Shown: in pieces, positions 62,936-64,000 of the stretch
Numbering within the stretch: position 1 is the stretch's first letter
Layout of the letters: each line of letters starts with the position of its first letter
Source: Acanthornis magna
Lineage: Eukaryota > Chordata > Aves > Passeriformes > Acanthizidae
Direction: 5' to 3'
DNA length: 64,000 nt
Assembly (NCBI GenBank): GCA_036785705.1
Contig: JAWUZG010000032.1
Location: forward strand, 15,394,001-15,458,000
Notes under the pieces: model-generated
Databases searched by the model: none
Seen by the model: the letters and a program-made list of their open reading frames with translations, nothing else
Told to the model about the DNA's origin: nothing
Position numbers and translations under genes: made by a program

Positions 62936-64000
62936 TTTTACTTCAGTGCCTTAGCACCTTCCTAGGTTCACCGTGAATTTAGGAATTCACTTAGTGAAAC
63001 TTTGCTAGTCACTTTTGTTTTCTTCTGCTTTTTTTACTCACTTTCATTTTCTAAGTGGTGATCATGTCATATGGTGCTTGATGTGAGGGTCAGTAGTCTG
63101 CAGTGTGTAGGACTACCAAAGGCTACATCTGAAGCTATACTGTGCTTGAGACAGGGACTACACCCACCTGACTACTCTGGAGAGCCATGTCTTAGGAGAC
63201 TGAAGCTGGGGAAGGTGACCGTTCTAATTTTAATTTCTGTGCAGCATAAATCCCTGATTTTAAAAATGGTGATGATGACATCGGTACATTACTCCAGAGA
63301 AGTGATCTAGAAATCAAGTAACATTCTAGTAACACTGAGGTTACAGCAGTGAGGGATTCCATAGTCCATCTCGCACATGAATCAGAAGTCTAATTGGAAA
63401 GCGTATTTTATGATCTTCGCATTAAAACCCAATCATAACACATACACCACATACACACAGTAAAGTTAAATCAGTATTGTATGGCCAAGGTGGGATTCAT
63501 CTGACCTAGTTTTAGTCATGTAGACTTGGTCCAGTCAGTAGGGATTTTATTCCAAAGCAGGTGTTTGTGACAGGCAGGGCACTTGTCTCTCCACGTCTAC
63601 TTGCTAGCTGCTTGTTCAGAGAAAATTTATTTAAGAACTAGGTATTTTGCTTCATGGCTTAAAAATTACTATGATATTTCACACTGTTTGTGAAAACCAA
63701 CATACTTTATTAATGGCAGGGTGAAAATACACAACTATACAATTTAAGAGGTCCATCAAGAAGATAACCAGCTATCCAGTAAATGTGATTTCCAAATTTT
63801 ATTTTCTGATCAAATAATAAAGGTGTATGTAAAATCCAACTTTAATCTCAAGACTTGTTTTATTTTAGATTCCTACATTATCTTTTCCAGACCCTTTTTT
63901 TTCTACCTAATACTTTTCCCTAGACAGTTTTTTTTTTACAGCCTGCTCCATGGACTCTTAATGTAGACTGTAAACGCTGGCCTAAGGGCTCTTTTTTATG
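62936..64000. other. Unique-looking sequence to the window edge, no gene seen
   Basis: AT-rich with T tracts near 63893-63903 and 63930-63940. Only a short frame near 63071-63310 is open. No element or exon was recognised, but a gene could continue beyond the edge. Confidence 0.5.

Noticed and set aside
1..64000. Bacterial-type systems, CRISPR arrays, tRNA or rRNA genes
   Set aside because: The repeats (CR1, LTR, MIR), AT-rich spacing and absence of long non-repeat coding frames show a vertebrate nuclear region. No direct-repeat/spacer pattern, tRNA cloverleaf or rRNA sequence was seen.

Overview
The window looks like non-coding avian nuclear DNA. The evidence is the repeat content: several CR1 LINE copies with the bird/reptile-type 3' tail (ATTCTRTGATTCTATG on the sense strand), a bird-type ERVL-like repeat at the left edge, a solo ERV LTR, and old amniote repeats (MIR and CR1/L3-like remnants, and a TTAAGCATATGCT-type repeat). 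The CR1 subfamilies (for example at 51.85-52.08 kb and 59.1-59.5 kb) resemble those I associate with Neoaves/passerines. That last step is inference from memory of the consensus sequences. No bacterial features, rRNA, tRNA or CRISPR arrays are visible, and no well-known protein family is recognisable in any reading frame.

Layout. 1-1083: GC-rich ERVL-type repeat cut by the left edge. 1.1-7.2 kb: AT-rich unique-looking sequence. 7.2-8.66 kb: long degenerate CR1 on the + strand. 8.7-12.6 kb: unique-looking sequence with one ancient CR1-like remnant. 12.59-14.01 kb: CR1 on the - strand, split by a 505-bp solo LTR with a perfect 6-bp target-site duplication. 14-35.2 kb: mostly unique-looking AT-rich sequence with small simple repeats and old repeat remnants. 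35.26-36.34 kb: 3' portion of a CR1 (-). 36.3-51.8 kb: unique-looking sequence with CR1 tails and a coding-like segment on the - strand (39.5-39.9 kb). 51.85-52.57 kb: two CR1 copies facing each other 3' to 3'. 52.6-57.3 kb: unique-looking sequence. 57.35-58.75 kb: the only CpG island, containing an indel-free array of thirty-five 21-bp units. 59.1-59.5 kb: CR1 (+). 60.5-60.7 kb: a plausible 3'-terminal exon with stop codon and AATAAA. 60.7-64 kb: unique-looking sequence with possible MIR remnants.

The best candidate for something undescribed is at 57.35-60.7 kb. One + strand frame is open through the whole 21-bp array, reaches a good donor (CAAG|GTAAAT) at 58791/58792, and joins in phase to an acceptor at 60532/60533. 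The exon there is open only in the matching frame and ends in a stop 40 bp before AATAAA. In this frame the unit-to-unit differences are mostly synonymous or Ile/Met/Val exchanges. The same region also carries an 84-bp near-identical direct repeat of sequence 970 bp upstream, ending exactly where the CpG island begins. An unrecognised, lineage-specific gene or lncRNA is possible. CpG decay in a non-coding minisatellite, chance splice signals and an assembly join are the competing explanations.
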